Shown here: one piece after another, positions 33,200 through 43,935 of the stretch | Numbering within the stretch: the first letter of the stretch is position 1 | Layout: each line of letters begins with the position of its first letter | NCBI GenBank assembly: GCA_905221605.1 | Contig: CAJNDS010001313.1 | Span: 310,728-374,727, forward strand | Direction: 5' to 3' | Origin: Symbiodinium natans | Taxonomy: Eukaryota > Sar > Dinophyceae > Suessiales > Symbiodiniaceae | Length of the DNA: 64,000 nt | Notes under the pieces: generated by a model | Databases searched by the model: none | Told to the model about the DNA's origin: nothing | Seen by the model: the letters and a program-made list of their open reading frames with translations, nothing else | Position numbers and translations under genes: made by a program

Positions 33200-34817
33200 A
33201 CACGGACTCCAAGCGTTTGAAACTTGCAATCCATCCCTTCAAGTGCTTTCAGGTGGATCAGCCAGGTGACGCCAGACAACAGTAGCAAGAAGGCTGGTTC
33301 AGAAGCACCGTGCAGAGTCAAGCACCGCAGCCAAACTTTGACAGCAAACGCGAGTGTAGTAGACTCGGTTTCTCTCGCAGCAATGCTACGAAACTTGCCA
33401 GGGCTTGGTGTCTGTGATGTCTGCCGTGGTTGTGGCGACGGCAGTGCTGAAAGGCATGTGTGCTGTGCTTTCTTGCCTTGTGGGGAGGAGGTCGGAGGAG
33501 AATGAAAAATCGAAAACAGCAATTTCTCTCAACTCCGGTCAGCTCAAGCCCTCGGGAAGCACAAGGACGGGTCGTGGTTCAATGTAGTTATATGTAGTTG
33601 CAGGTGTTCACAGCTTCTGCTTCGTGGGGCCTTGAAACTCGTGGACCAACAGCGTGGCTTCCAACGTGTCAGGCGGAGATGCCGGGTTGGAGGTTGTAAA
33701 GAGCTACGTCGGCCACCCAGAGCCAAGGCCTGCAATGACCTTGACACACATCCACATGTCACAGCTTAATCAGGTTGTGCATTTTTTCAAGGATGTCTAC
33801 GCGGTCTACATGGTGTTGATATGAATCTGGCCGTTGCCATGACGGTTCAAGCTGAGGAAATGCACTGGCTGTGGTGTAGGGTCCGGATTTTGTTTATGAC
33901 CGGCCATGTTGTACAGCTGGATGGACGGCCCGGACGACGAGGCCATCGAGACAAATCAGATTGCCTTCTGCAGCACTTGGAACTAAAATCCAATTCCGAA
34001 AAGACACAATCTAATCGACACTGGTATCGTTCGAGCCTGGGGTTCTGTCATGCGAGCTTTGCTCGGCATTCGTATCCGTCAGCGATCCTTGACGAAGACA
34101 GACAGGACAGGAACAGTCTAGACTTTTGGGCTTGCAGTGCGAGGCATTGAGCGACGGGGAAAGGAAAAGGCTTCCAATCTGCTGAGGCAAGTAAGCCTTT
34201 AAGTAAGCAAAACTGCAGCTCAGTGCCTGGACGTGTTCCCCTTGCTCCCCTTCTTTCGCACTGTCTTTCTCTCTCTCTCTCTCTCATGGCATGTTTGGAA
34301 GACCCTGGTTCAGCTCTCCCTCGCCCACACCGCACAGCAGCACTTCCGTCCCAGCCGCATAACGGTTCCCGCCGGGTCCAACAATGCCAAGGGCCGAGAG
34401 GTTGCTTAGATCCACTTCTGACCATGTAGAGAAGAGGTACTTCGGAGTACTTCGTTGCTCGTGGTGCGCAGTGTGTGCCTGCCCTTCCTGTGTGCACTCG
34501 AGGGTTTGAGTTGTTGGGAAAGACTCTTTGCCCCCAACGATCCGAGACTCCCCACCTGTACCGGATCGGGCGCAGCCGTCGGGAGGGGAGATACCAAACT
34601 GAGAAGGAAGAGGTCATTTTGAAAGAAGAAGTGGGTTGTTTCTGACTTCCTGAAAGGGTCTTAGATGCCTCAAGCCAGGTGCTGAAGCAAACAGGGCCAG
34701 ACGAAGACGAATTTTCCGATATGGCAAGGCAACCTGTTCCGTTGATGTTATTGCCGTAAGACTGCAGCATAGTCGAGCAGTCATGCATGTTGACTGCCTG
34801 GTGATTCTAGATGAGAG
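33200..34817. other. Spacer upstream of the plastid-protein gene
   Basis: No certain exon. MLRNLPGLGVCDVCRGCGDG can be read at 33384 with two CxxC pairs, but without splice support. 34262-34286 is a short CT microsatellite. Confidence 0.35.
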
Positions 34818-35140
34818 ATGGTTCCTGCTCCATTGCACCTTACTGCTCGTCCAGCTCGAACCCTGGAGGTCCTAGCCCTGGCGGCAGTCATAGTCGTTAC
34901 TGCGTCAGCATTTGTACAAGGGAGATCTATGCCCAGAAGATTTGAGCAGGCCTGCGTCTTGGGGAACATGGGGAACGCATGCTGCAGGTTTTAGCCCCGT
35001 GATTTAGCAGTGATGCGTGGTCCAGGTGATTCAACTTATGTACATTCAGGAGATCAGTTCAGGCTGCGCTTTCTAGTCGCCAGTCGGTGCGAAAGGTGAT
35101 CAAGGGGCGGCTTGCCTTGGCAGCCTACGATGATTTGAAG
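34818..35140 (+). CDS. Plastid-targeted SAP-Tudor-S1 protein: presequence exons
   Basis: The first exon (34818-34949, 44 codons) starts at an ATG and reads MVPAPLHLTARPARTLEV, then a hydrophobic core LALAAVIVVTASA, then FVQGRSMPRRFEQ, and ends at a GC donor (cag|gcctgc). A short basic N-terminus, a signal-peptide core and a Phe right after the likely cleavage site (AxA|F), followed by Arg and Ser, is the bipartite plastid presequence of peridinin dinoflagellates (FVAP-type transit motif). The second exon (35063-35140, 26 codons) reads AALSSRQSVRKVIKGRLALA followed by AYDDLK, basic like a transit peptide or early mature region, and again ends at a GC donor (aag|gcaagc). Confidence 0.72.
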
Positions 35141-35698
35141 GCAAGCGGGCGATCATGCAAGGTGCCATGCAATATGCAAATATCCATCTCAAAGCCGTAT
35201 CAGCCTACAACCCCGGCGATGGCAGTTAGAGCTGAAGCATGAGCACTGGGGAAGAGAATTCTATATTCTTGTCCTCGATATCACTTCGCCTTCGTGAGCA
35301 GCAACTCTACCTGGTTCATTTGACTAAATATTTTGTTTTTTCTTCTCTCTCTGTCTCTTCCTTTCCCGCTCTCCCTCTCCCTCTCTCCTTCTCCCGTTCT
35401 TTCTCTCTTTTTGCTCGGTTGCGGTTTGAGCGGTCTGATGCTTGAGCCTTCGGGCCGGAGGTGATACCGCCTTTTTCTTGTCGGACTCTGCCCTGGTCGC
35501 CCTCTACTCCACTCCACTCCAAGATATGCAAGCACAACCTAGTTTGAAAGAGCACCGGCTGTGAATTCGCATTGATGGTTGCAATGCCATTGGTTTTGCA
35601 ATCGCCAGTCTTGCACACTGCCCTGCGCACCACCTGTGGGCAAACAGACACAGAACAGACGTAGAGCAAAACCACGCGCAGATACTCTCAGCAGTCAG

Positions 35699-36450
35699 GT
35701 GGCAGACCTCAAAGCGATGCTGTCTGAACGCGGGCTCAAAGTCAGCGGCAGGAAGGCACGATTTCGGTGTCTGCAGATCTGTTTCTCACAGCAGAGTTTG
35801 TCGAAATGTTTTGAGATGTTCAGAACTAAGCAGCGCCTCGCATGCCCAAGAGCCCAAGCTGCAGGCAGAGTTGATCGCTCGACTTGAGGAGCACGACACA
35901 CAGGAGATGAACTTGCGTTGTCATGTTATGAACAGATCTGTTTTGCCATGTGGGTGCTACGGTCACAGTTCGACAGTTCAGCCTGCATTGCAAAATGCCG
36001 TGCATTGATGTTCTGAGCAAAGTTCGATCTTCTCGCAAGTGTTCTTCACACAGCAGAATCTGTAGGCCGACAGCTCGGAAGCAGAACCTGAGGAGGCTGA
36101 GGAAACTGAAGCGATTCAGGAGGCAGTTCCTGCTCAATCATCTTACATCATCTTCGTGGCGGTGGTTTCAATATTCGTATCTGTGTATCTGTGGGGTTCC
36201 AGAGAGACTTGCAGGTCACTTCTGGGGCTTGGCTTGTGAGTGTCAATGCAAGGAGAAGCCCCGAAAAGCAAGCAAAGCAGCATCTGAAGAATCTGAAGGC
36301 TTCAAGGCGACATCGGTGCATGTGTTTTTGTGTTTTTCTCCCCCCCCCCCCCCCTCTCTCCCGGATAGCCCGGGCCGCCTTGGAAGCAGTCTCTGGAAAG
36401 GCTGGAAACCTAGCTTTGGCTCTTTTCCATGAAGATGAGAAGTACTATTC
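35699..36450 (+). CDS. Plastid-targeted SAP-Tudor-S1 protein: SAP domain and linker
   Basis: The SAP domain, a small helix-loop-helix that binds DNA or RNA, is split. 35699-35755 reads VADLKAMLSERGLKVSGRK and the next exon (35864-about 35900) AELIARLEEHDTQE; joined they give the canonical L-K-x-L...RGL-x-x-SG-x-K-x-ELIxRL pattern. The intron between starts GC (aag|gcacga) and ends cag|gca. About 36068-36150 is an acidic linker (EAEPEEAEETEAIQEAVPAQ), and about 36367-36450 reads ARAALEAVSGKAGNLALALF followed by HEDEKYY. SAP domains are known in plastid nucleoid/transcription proteins such as pTAC3, which fits the presequence upstream. Confidence 0.8.
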
Positions 36451-36592
36451 CGCGGCTTGGCCATGATTGCTGCGAGAACGTGTCACAGTGTGTCTTGCAT
36501 TCATCTAGGGCCCTTGGCCTTTTGTTCGTGGGTTTGCGACGTTTTGGGTTTGCGACGTTTTGGGGGATGCCTCGGCATCACCGTGGCTACAG

Positions 36593-37301
36593 GGACCGGT
36601 TCCTGGCGTGAGAGTTGAGGTTCGAATTGTCAAAGACAATGGCGACGACACATTCGACATTGAGTGGTGTGAGGATGATGCAGAAGACACTGTAAATTTA
36701 GCTGACCTCAGGCGGGGGGGTACAGATCCATAATTGTACACCCACGGACACCATGTAGGCACGCAACTTGGCCGAATGACATCGAACCCCCGTTCAATTC
36801 CTCTGAAGCGTTATATCCGTGTATTTCGTAGCCCAGACCTGCCAGATACTTGCAGTAATCGGAGGCCGAACACCAAGCTCTTCAAAAAGGGGGACCTCGT
36901 GATTGCAAAGTGCAACGAAGATGGGAGGAAGTATACTGCTGTCGTTCAAGAGAACAATGGCAAAGGCAGCGTTACCGTGCAGTATGTGGAAGACGAGACA
37001 GAGGAGGAGGTGCTTCTGGACAATATGTGGTCCCAGAAGAAGAAGTTTAAGAAAGGCCAAAAGGTTGAGGCACAGTTTCCCGATGACAAAGAGTGGTACC
37101 CTGCCACCATCAAAGAGATGGTTGGCAGCGGCAAGTACCTTGTGGAGCAACTCGGACAGCAAAGAGGCAACGCGCAATATTAACATCTGTTTCAGAGATT
37201 TTCAGAGAGTAGCGCAGGAGGACCTGCCCTTCCAGGTGGGAAGATGCAGATGGAGGAGATCCAGAAAGCGAGCTTGTGTTGGATCACATCCAGATACCCA
37301 G
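36593..37301 (+). CDS. Plastid-targeted SAP-Tudor-S1 protein: Tudor-like barrels
   Basis: Three successive Tudor/Agenet/SH3-like barrels. 36593-36712 reads VRVEVRIVKDNGDDTFDIEW then CEDDAEDTVNLADLR. The large exon at about 36865-37150 has two barrels, FKKGDLVIAKCNEDGRKYTA...VTVQYVEDETEEEVLLDNM and FKKGQKVEAQFPDDKEWYPA..., and a final strand on 37236-37301 reads WEDADGGDPESELVLDHIQI. Each follows the pattern 'V-x-A-x(n)-W/Y-x-A-x-V...Y/W-x-D-G/E...E-x-V'. Such modules bind modified peptides or act as nucleic-acid adaptors; in a plastid protein the ligand is not obvious. The last 37 codons to the TAA near 37181 are probably intronic. Confidence 0.8.
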
Positions 37302-37658
37302 GCCAGGGGATGGTTTAAGAAATAGAAGTCCTGGGATTATCATTCGTATTCGTTTTCCAGAGCACTTGTGCGTTCAACGGCTGTTTGCGTCCCAACCAGT
37401 CTGTTGATTGGGTGAGAGAGAAAGTGAGAAAAGTCAGCATCAAAAGCCCCGCAGTGCGACATGCGATGCGTTGCGGACGGGATGATCTCAGGTCTTGCGG
37501 ACCGTGCTGTTGTTTCACTCTAGAGTCCTCTGCAATAAGTGCCACTCACAATGAGACGGCCGGGGCTTAAAGCTGAACTCGAACACCGAAATGCTGCATG
37601 ATGATACTATAATGATACCAGGTGCACGGCAGTTGCTTGGCCTATTGTCCCTGCGAGG

Positions 37659-39893
37659 GTTGCGTTGGACACCCTGGAAATTGGGCAGAAGCTGCGAGGA
37701 GAGGTGAAAAGAGTGATGGATTTCGGTGCTTTCGTCGATGTTGGTCGCGGCCTCAGTCCTCATACCCTTTCCTGATCTAAAAACATATCTTTCCCATTCT
37801 TTCCTGTAAAGTTTTCCTTGGAGCTCAGGTTGCTACACCGATGGGCTGATTCACATCTCCAAAATGGACATCGGACGGGTTGACAATCCACATGACTACG
37901 TGGAGGAAGATCAGGAGCTCGACGTTTGGGTGCGGTGCTCAGCATAAATTCGCGCACCTGATTCTACGTCTGAGTCGGGTGCTCTGCTGCACCACGGCAG
38001 CAAAGTGGTTTCCGTGCCAGTGAGTGTGCAGTCCTGCTACTCGTCATGGCACTGGCCGCAGCTCCCCGAACTTGGATGTCCGAGTTGTGCATGTCGAAGG
38101 CTCTCTGTTGAGAGCCTATAAGCCTATGCTCTCAAAGCAGCTGCATTTCGTGGGCAGAGACACGGTTTGCTCGTCTTCCCACCGATGCCCCACTCGTGCG
38201 CTGTTCGCGTTCAGAGTTCACGGCATCATGTGCTGTGAAGGGCCGTAGCGGGCGGGAGTTCAACTTGGGGTCCCAGGAGCCTTTGCGAGCGTCGGGCGGG
38301 GAAACATGTGTAAGATACAGGCCGGGTTCAGGTCTTGTTGCTCCCCCAAGTCTCTGCATTCTGAAAGTCTACTTGGTTTCCATGGCTTCCGACTGGAGAG
38401 TCTCAGTCTTGGTTAGCGGACACGGACATAAGCGGCCCAAGCTTACGAGGTTGTTGTCCGCCAGGAGAGACTGTGCCCGAATCTGATGGAATCTGCATGT
38501 TTTGTTTCTTTTGGCCTTTCCGGCTGTTCTGGACCGGGCTTTCCTTGTCGTTGTCGTATGCCTTCTTCGGCTGTGTGGGCATGTGAGCTTCGGGCACTTG
38601 GAGTGCTGTGTGATGGCACGCACCAAAGCATCAGCAAGTTGCAGCATGGCCTCACCTCAGGTGTGCTCTAAAGACCCCGAACAGAACAGGCTTGGACTTA
38701 CCATGGTCGCAACTTGCTCTGCCTGTCAGGAAGTTTTTTTGCCGATTGTTTTGGTTTAGAGTGCAAGCGTGCTTGTGAAGCCGCCTTGCATGTGGGAAAA
38801 TAAAGCATCATAATTGAATTGAACAAGCGTGGCCCGGATCATTGTCACCAGATCCTTGTCGCTGCAAGCCCAGGAAGGAAAGTTGGGTGGTGGACCAAGG
38901 GCGCGGCGAGAGGCGCAAGTCTCACGGCAAAAGCTGAAATTCGCGTATCGTAATGTGCAGTTTCCCGAGTTGAGCTTCTTTGACAGCGACAGGTGGTCAA
39001 CCCTATTGCAGACATAAATGCTGTGCTCTCAGAAGCCACGTGAGCGGTGAGGAGAACTTCTAGGGCGTCAAGAAGCTTCTTCACCTGTACCATATACTAT
39101 GTCTGACGAAGGCTTAGGGACCTTGACACTGTTTTAGTCGGTTGAGGGAGTTTAAGGCCTTAGAAATGGATATTCAGCATATATGCCCCTGTTTGTCCAG
39201 AGCGTGGGTTAGAGCCTTCTGAATAGGGCCCAGTGTAGGGTGATGCGGGCTGTGGAGAGCAAACCTTGCGCCCTGTAGAACTAGGTTGGCGATGAGTACG
39301 AGGGCACTGTGGAGAGCATCAGGCCGCGCTGGTTTGGACAATTTTGGACATGGAGATTTGAGCTAAGTGGAGCTAAGTTGTTTGCTCCCAAGCCCTCGCA
39401 TGGACCTCTTTTACGGATGTGCCTCCTCCAACTCCAGCTTCAGCCTCGCGCCTGCGGCTCCAAACCCTGTTTGTTATCCCGAAGACTTCAAAACAGGATC
39501 CATAAATAAGCTCATTTAGCTCACAAGCACCTCTCAATGGAGCTTGAGTGGACTGGAAAACGCGAGGGAGTTCGGCGCCTTTGTTGACATCGGGGCAGAG
39601 AGAGCTGGGCTGGTGCACATCTCGCGTCTTGCAGAAGGATTCGTGGTGTCCCCAGAGTCGCGTCTCAGTGACTCAGTGCAAGCATCCCTCGAGTGCGAGG
39701 CGAGTTAGGCTCGCGCATTTCGTTCAAGGTTGAAAACCCCCACGACCATGTGTCCGAAGGTCAGAAGGCGGGATGTCCTGAAACCTTGGCCGGGTTGACT
39801 GCCTCGTAGAGTGTTGTGCTGTGCAAGGTCCAGGTGTGGGTGCATTCCGTTGACGGCGACAGGCTTGGTCTATCCATGAAAAGGACTGGACGT
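37659..39893 (+). CDS. Plastid-targeted SAP-Tudor-S1 protein: two S1 RNA-binding domains
   Basis: S1 domain 1: exon 37659-37743 (VALDTLEIGQKLRGEVKRVM then DFGAFVDV) joins across a GT-AG intron to 37829-37929 (GCYTDGLIHISKMDIGRVDN then PHDYVEEDQELDVW). S1 domain 2: 39567-39645 (EFGAFVDIGAERAGLVHISR then LAEGFV), 39729-39764 (VENPHDHVSEGQ), 39838-39893 (VQVWVHSVDGDRLGLSMKR). The GAFVDxG...GLxHIS...GQ-x-V-x-V...RLxLSMK signature is diagnostic of the S1 OB-fold. The paired, closely related S1 domains resemble plastid ribosomal protein S1 or the S1 pair of plastid PSRP7/EF-Ts (PETs) polyproteins. I infer one protein with the upstream SAP and Tudor exons. A last possible exon (40408-40490, VVVPAGTQVEKLRADGDKRG) may belong to it. 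Confidence 0.82.
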
Positions 39894-40299
39894 ATGCAAT
39901 GACTGGATCAGAGGTTGATGAGTCGTTTGGGCTTTGCCTGTGGTGTTTTTGGGCTGGTTTTTCAGGCGTATGATGGCGCTTGACTCGTTCGAGCTGCCAT
40001 ACCATCTCTGAAACATCCTGAAACCGCTCAGTTCCCAGCTACTGGTTCCGAATGGTTCCCCTCAAGCCCCATCTTAGCTGTTGTGGATTCGATGCACCAC
40101 AACTGGAACCTGTAGCTTCGAGCATCCGATCCTCGGCCTATGACTGAACAAACCTCGACATTTTTGAATGGCAACCTGCCGCCAGACGCACCACAACTTT
40201 TAAGCCCAAGCTCTGAACACAGAACTCCTAATCCAATCCCTTTTCGCAAGCCTCCCTTCGTGCGAGGAGCTAGATCGTCCAAGCCAGATCCTGCAACGA

Positions 40300-41640
40300 A
40301 AAACGTGTGCTCACTCTCTCTCTCTCTCTCAGCATTCTGATTGGCTTGAGTATGCTGTGACTTGCAAAGAGCTTTGTTGCGGCATGGAGTCCGCAAAGAA
40401 TTTTTGTCAGTTGTTGTGCCTGCTGGCACCCAGGTTGAGAAACTCCGTGCAGATGGCGACAAGCGCGGGGAGGAATCGGCCGTGTGGTAGCGACATGTAG
40501 AGACACTGATAGATAGAGAGAGAGAGAGAGAGACGCGGGAGCGGGGCGCGCCTTGGCGCAGGGTCCGTCCCTATGCCCCTAAGCAAAGCAAAGCAAAGAG
40601 AGAGAGAGAGAGAGAGAGAGAGGGACACAGACCCACTTGGCCGTCGCGGCCGGGTTCCTCCTTCGGGGGGGGCTCCTAAGTGCAGGGAAGGGAAGGAAGA
40701 GAGGGAGAGAGAGTGTTGGAAACCTGGGGTCAGCAGAGACAAGCAGGCGTAGCGACAGGTACAGACGCTGGGAACGGAGGGGGAGCACACGGGGGGCCTT
40801 CACTAGATTCACACATGTGGGGTAGGGGTCGAGAGTCAACAGTCTTGTGCTCCCTCTCCTCCAACCGCCCCAACCGGAGGCCCCCCGAATACCGGGGCGG
40901 GCGAGGACGCCCGGGGGTTCGCCCCCATGCCCCCAAGAACGAAAGAAAGAAAGAGAGTGTTAGTGCGGAGTCAGCGCGGGACCGGGGCGCGCTGTTGCGC
41001 GGGGTTTTTTCCCCTCAAGCCCCAAAGAAAGAAAGAGCTGGCAACCCTAAGCAGACATTTCACCTGGATCTCGCACTCGGGCGCGCCTTGGTACGCGGGG
41101 GGGCTTTCGGGTCTCCTGAAGCCCAGCAGAAGAAGAAGAAAAAGAAGGGCGCGCCTAGTGCGGGAGGGGCCCCATGCGTAGAAGAAGAAGAAGAAGAATA
41201 AGAAGAAGAAGAAGAAGATCAGACGGAGAGGGAGGGAGGCACCCATGATTACAAAGCACCTCGGTATCACATGTGCGGAGGCAAGGCCCTCGTGTAGACA
41301 TGGGTGGTAGGTGGTTTTCAAGTAATGGTTGTTAAAACGTTCTTTATGAGCATCCTGGTTTCGTACCAACAAACTCGGTGGAGTACGCCCCTCGGGGGGG
41401 GTTTTCGGGGCTGCGCTGCAAGCAAGGAGGGGAGGGGGTGAGGGAGAGGGGAGGGGGGGAGGGAGGGAGGGGGGAGGGGAGGAGGAGGAGGGGGAGGAGG
41501 GAGGGGGAGGAGGGAAGGGGAGGAGAGAGGGGGAGGAGGGAGGGGGAGGAGGGAGGGGGAGGAGGGAAGAGGAGGGAGGAGGGGGAGGGGGGGGACGGAG
41601 AAAGGAGGGAGGGGGATGGAGAGGGGAGGGAGTTTCGGGC
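40300..41640. repeat. Spacer of GA/GAA/GGA microsatellites and GCGCGC-headed units
   Basis: Contains CT (40315-40331), GA (40515-40532, 40598-40622), GAAA (40938-40952, 41027-41036), GAA (41120-41150, 41179-41219) and a GGA/GGGA purine tract of over 200 bp (41420-41631). Four GC-rich units are headed by gcgcgcc/gcgcgct (about 40547, 40986, 41079, 41148), each followed by a C-rich stretch and then by a purine microsatellite. No gene is supported. Confidence 0.85.
41420..41631. repeat. Long GGA/GGGA homopurine tract
   Basis: About 210 bp almost free of pyrimidines on the + strand. Such mirror-rich purine tracts can form triplex (H-DNA) or quadruplex structures. The long Pro/Ser frame on the - strand is a by-product. 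Confidence 0.92.
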
Positions 41641-42026
41641 CCAATCATCTTGCGGTAGTGCATGGCTCAGGGCCTCCGTGCCTGGCGTGGCCTGTCATGT
41701 ATCCGAGTTGTGCAGCTCAGCCAAGCACGCAGGTTCTCATGTTGCACAAGCTGGCTACCATGCCTCTTAGCAGCCAAAAGCCAGCCAGTGCTGTACGTTT
41801 CTGGACTGGTGAAAAGCACAGCCATTTGCTGCCGAGGTCCCCGTATCCAGACTATGCGCTCAACACAGCTCAGGCCAACGACTGAAGCTGAGAAGTGGGT
41901 ATGGGGTAAGCAAGCGTGTGGGGCCACAGCAGCAGAGGCCTTCGTGATGTTCAGTTGCTTTGCCGCTTGCAATAGAAGGGACCTCGTCAGCTCTGTGCAC
42001 TCAGTTTCTGACAGCCCGTGCAGTAG

Positions 42027-42897
42027 GCAGCCGTGGAGCTAGCACGCAAAGAAGGCTTCGCCATGGAGGAGAAGGCGACGTGATGCGACATGCATCTGGA
42101 TGAAGCCATACATTGTATGAAACCTGTGATGTGGAGAACAGAAGACAGTGAGAAGTGTGTCGCACAAGGCTCTCAAGCGGACATTGACTCAACTCTACGC
42201 AGCGAAGGGCAACATCGACAAGGCAAGCCCAAACTCCCAAACCTGCAAAAACATGGGCACCATTCCCAGTACGCTGGAAGTCACTTGGTACTGACAGAGT
42301 CTGTCATGGATTGCTCAACGCGTGACCTCAGGCACCCAATCGACGAGAAGCATTGCACCTTGTCGATTCCTGTTTGCTTTTGAGTTTGTGGCTTTTTGCA
42401 CGCTGCCCAGACTAGTTGGCTGGTGCTTAGACGGCATAGGCAGCAATGGCGCTTCACACTGGTATTCGCAGTGGGTTCGTGGCGTTGGGTCATCAAGAAA
42501 AGCAGTTTAACACTGCTTGTTTTCCGGGATAGACCTCCAGACTTGACTTCCGTAATGTGAGTTTTCAATTGAACACGCCGAGCTCTACTATGCTCTCCCG
42601 GGGTCGTGTCGAGATCAAGTCGCACTGCGCACTGTCGTTCCAGTCCTCCTTTCCCTGGGTACGGCGTCGTCCCAAGGCTTTTACTGCAGGACCTGGCGCG
42701 AGAGTTGGAGAGGAAGGCAAGGCTTGACAGCATGTGAAGCGCATGTACATGATGAACATGTCTGCATCGCAATGAAAGGATGGCGATAAGTTCGACGATG
42801 CGAACAAGAACTTGGAAGGTTTTTGGATGGCCCTCAAGCAGAGTGACGTCGATGCAGCGGTCTCAGCTCACTATGTGGGGTGTCTGTGTGGTGATGA

Positions 42898-42929
<32 letters not shown>

Positions 42930-43935
42930 ATGATGATGATGATGTGCGTTTGCAAATCCTGCGGGTTGAAATTTTCCCAGCTGGCCTCAGCACTCCGATG
43001 AGTTTTGTGAGATGTTTTGAGGCTGCCATGCAGAAAGTCGTCTCTCGGGATCCCGTCACCTATCTCCAGTTCCTCAAAGAGCATGGCCTGAGCCTCAAGT
43101 TTCCTCACTTCCTTTCTGCCTCCTTTTTTGTTCTTTCTGCCTTGCATCGGGACTGATGCATCCCATTCTGAGCTTAACCCAGGGGCCAACGTAGCGGTGC
43201 CCGGTGAGAAGGCAGCGCCTCCTCCCGGAGCTGACGTCCAGGCCACTGAAAAACTTCTCAACATCGCCTCGTTTCGCCTCGTTTCGCCTCGTTTCTGCCG
43301 CTTTGATCTGCAGGGGCTGGGGCTGCAGAATAAGCTGCTGCGAAGCCCTCAGATCAGATCCAGATCCCATTTCAGTTCACAAAGCTCTTTGCTTCTGGTA
43401 TTTGGGTATGGTATCGTGGCAGGACCGGCCCAAAGCCTTACCTTTACCTCAGTTTCAGGGCCGAGCCCTCAGCAGCTTTCTTTGCGGTCCTCCTCCCCAT
43501 CTTCCTGCGGTAGACACACAGTCTCTTCAGGTTGGTGGCATCAGCTACGGTCCAAGGCTATGGCCTTGGCTGCGACAGACTTCCCGAATATGTTTTGCAG
43601 GGGCACGTGCAGCATCACATGACGAGCGCCAGCATCCAGCATCATCCAACATTGTTGCAAGGTATCGCTGTTGCGATCTCCCCATGGGAGTGGGAGGTGA
43701 ACCGGGCTCTGCCGTTGGTGTCCTAGCACTTCAGGAGCCTCCTCGGCCGAATAAATTAGGGCACGTGACAAGGTGTGTAGAGGGCTCGTGACAAGGTGTG
43801 TAGCCAACATGTATCAAGAGCAACACCTCCTGATTGGCAGCCCAGCCCTCTCTCCAGCTTGAGAAGGACACGTCCGACGACTGGGAGCGCGAGCTGCAGT
43901 ACAACCCGTCCATCTTGGACCCCTTGTGGAAGTAG
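42027..43935 (+). CDS. Unidentified gene, C-terminal exons with stop
   Basis: Exons read 42027-42079 AAVELARKEGFAMEEKA (GT donor gtgatg), 42689-42733 DLARELERKARLD, about 42781-42880 DGDKFDDANKNLEGFWMALK then QSDVDAAVSAHY, and 43019-43100 EAAMQKVVSRDPVTYLQFLK followed by EHGLSLK. The last exon (about 43838-43935) reads LEKDTSDDWERELQYNPSIL then DPLWK and a TAG stop at 43933-43935. The ELARKEGF-type first exon faintly recalls Nif11-like helices, but not enough to name it. The exons are acidic/helical and presumably one gene; I do not know its function. Confidence 0.5.
42891..42944. repeat. GAT/GGT triplet repeat next to an exon
   Basis: (GAT)n with a central (GGT)4. It stays in frame with the exon reading NLEGFWMALKQ and would add about 18 Asp/Gly residues if retained; more likely it is the 5' part of the intron. 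Confidence 0.9.

Noticed and set aside
40971-41663. 230-codon Pro/Ser frame on the minus strand
   Set aside because: Reverse reading of the GGA/GGGA purine tract.
42027-42079. Nif11-like bacteriocin leader
   Set aside because: ELARKEGF gives a passing likeness, but only eight residues match, the context is a multi-exon nuclear gene, and neighbouring exons show no supporting motif.
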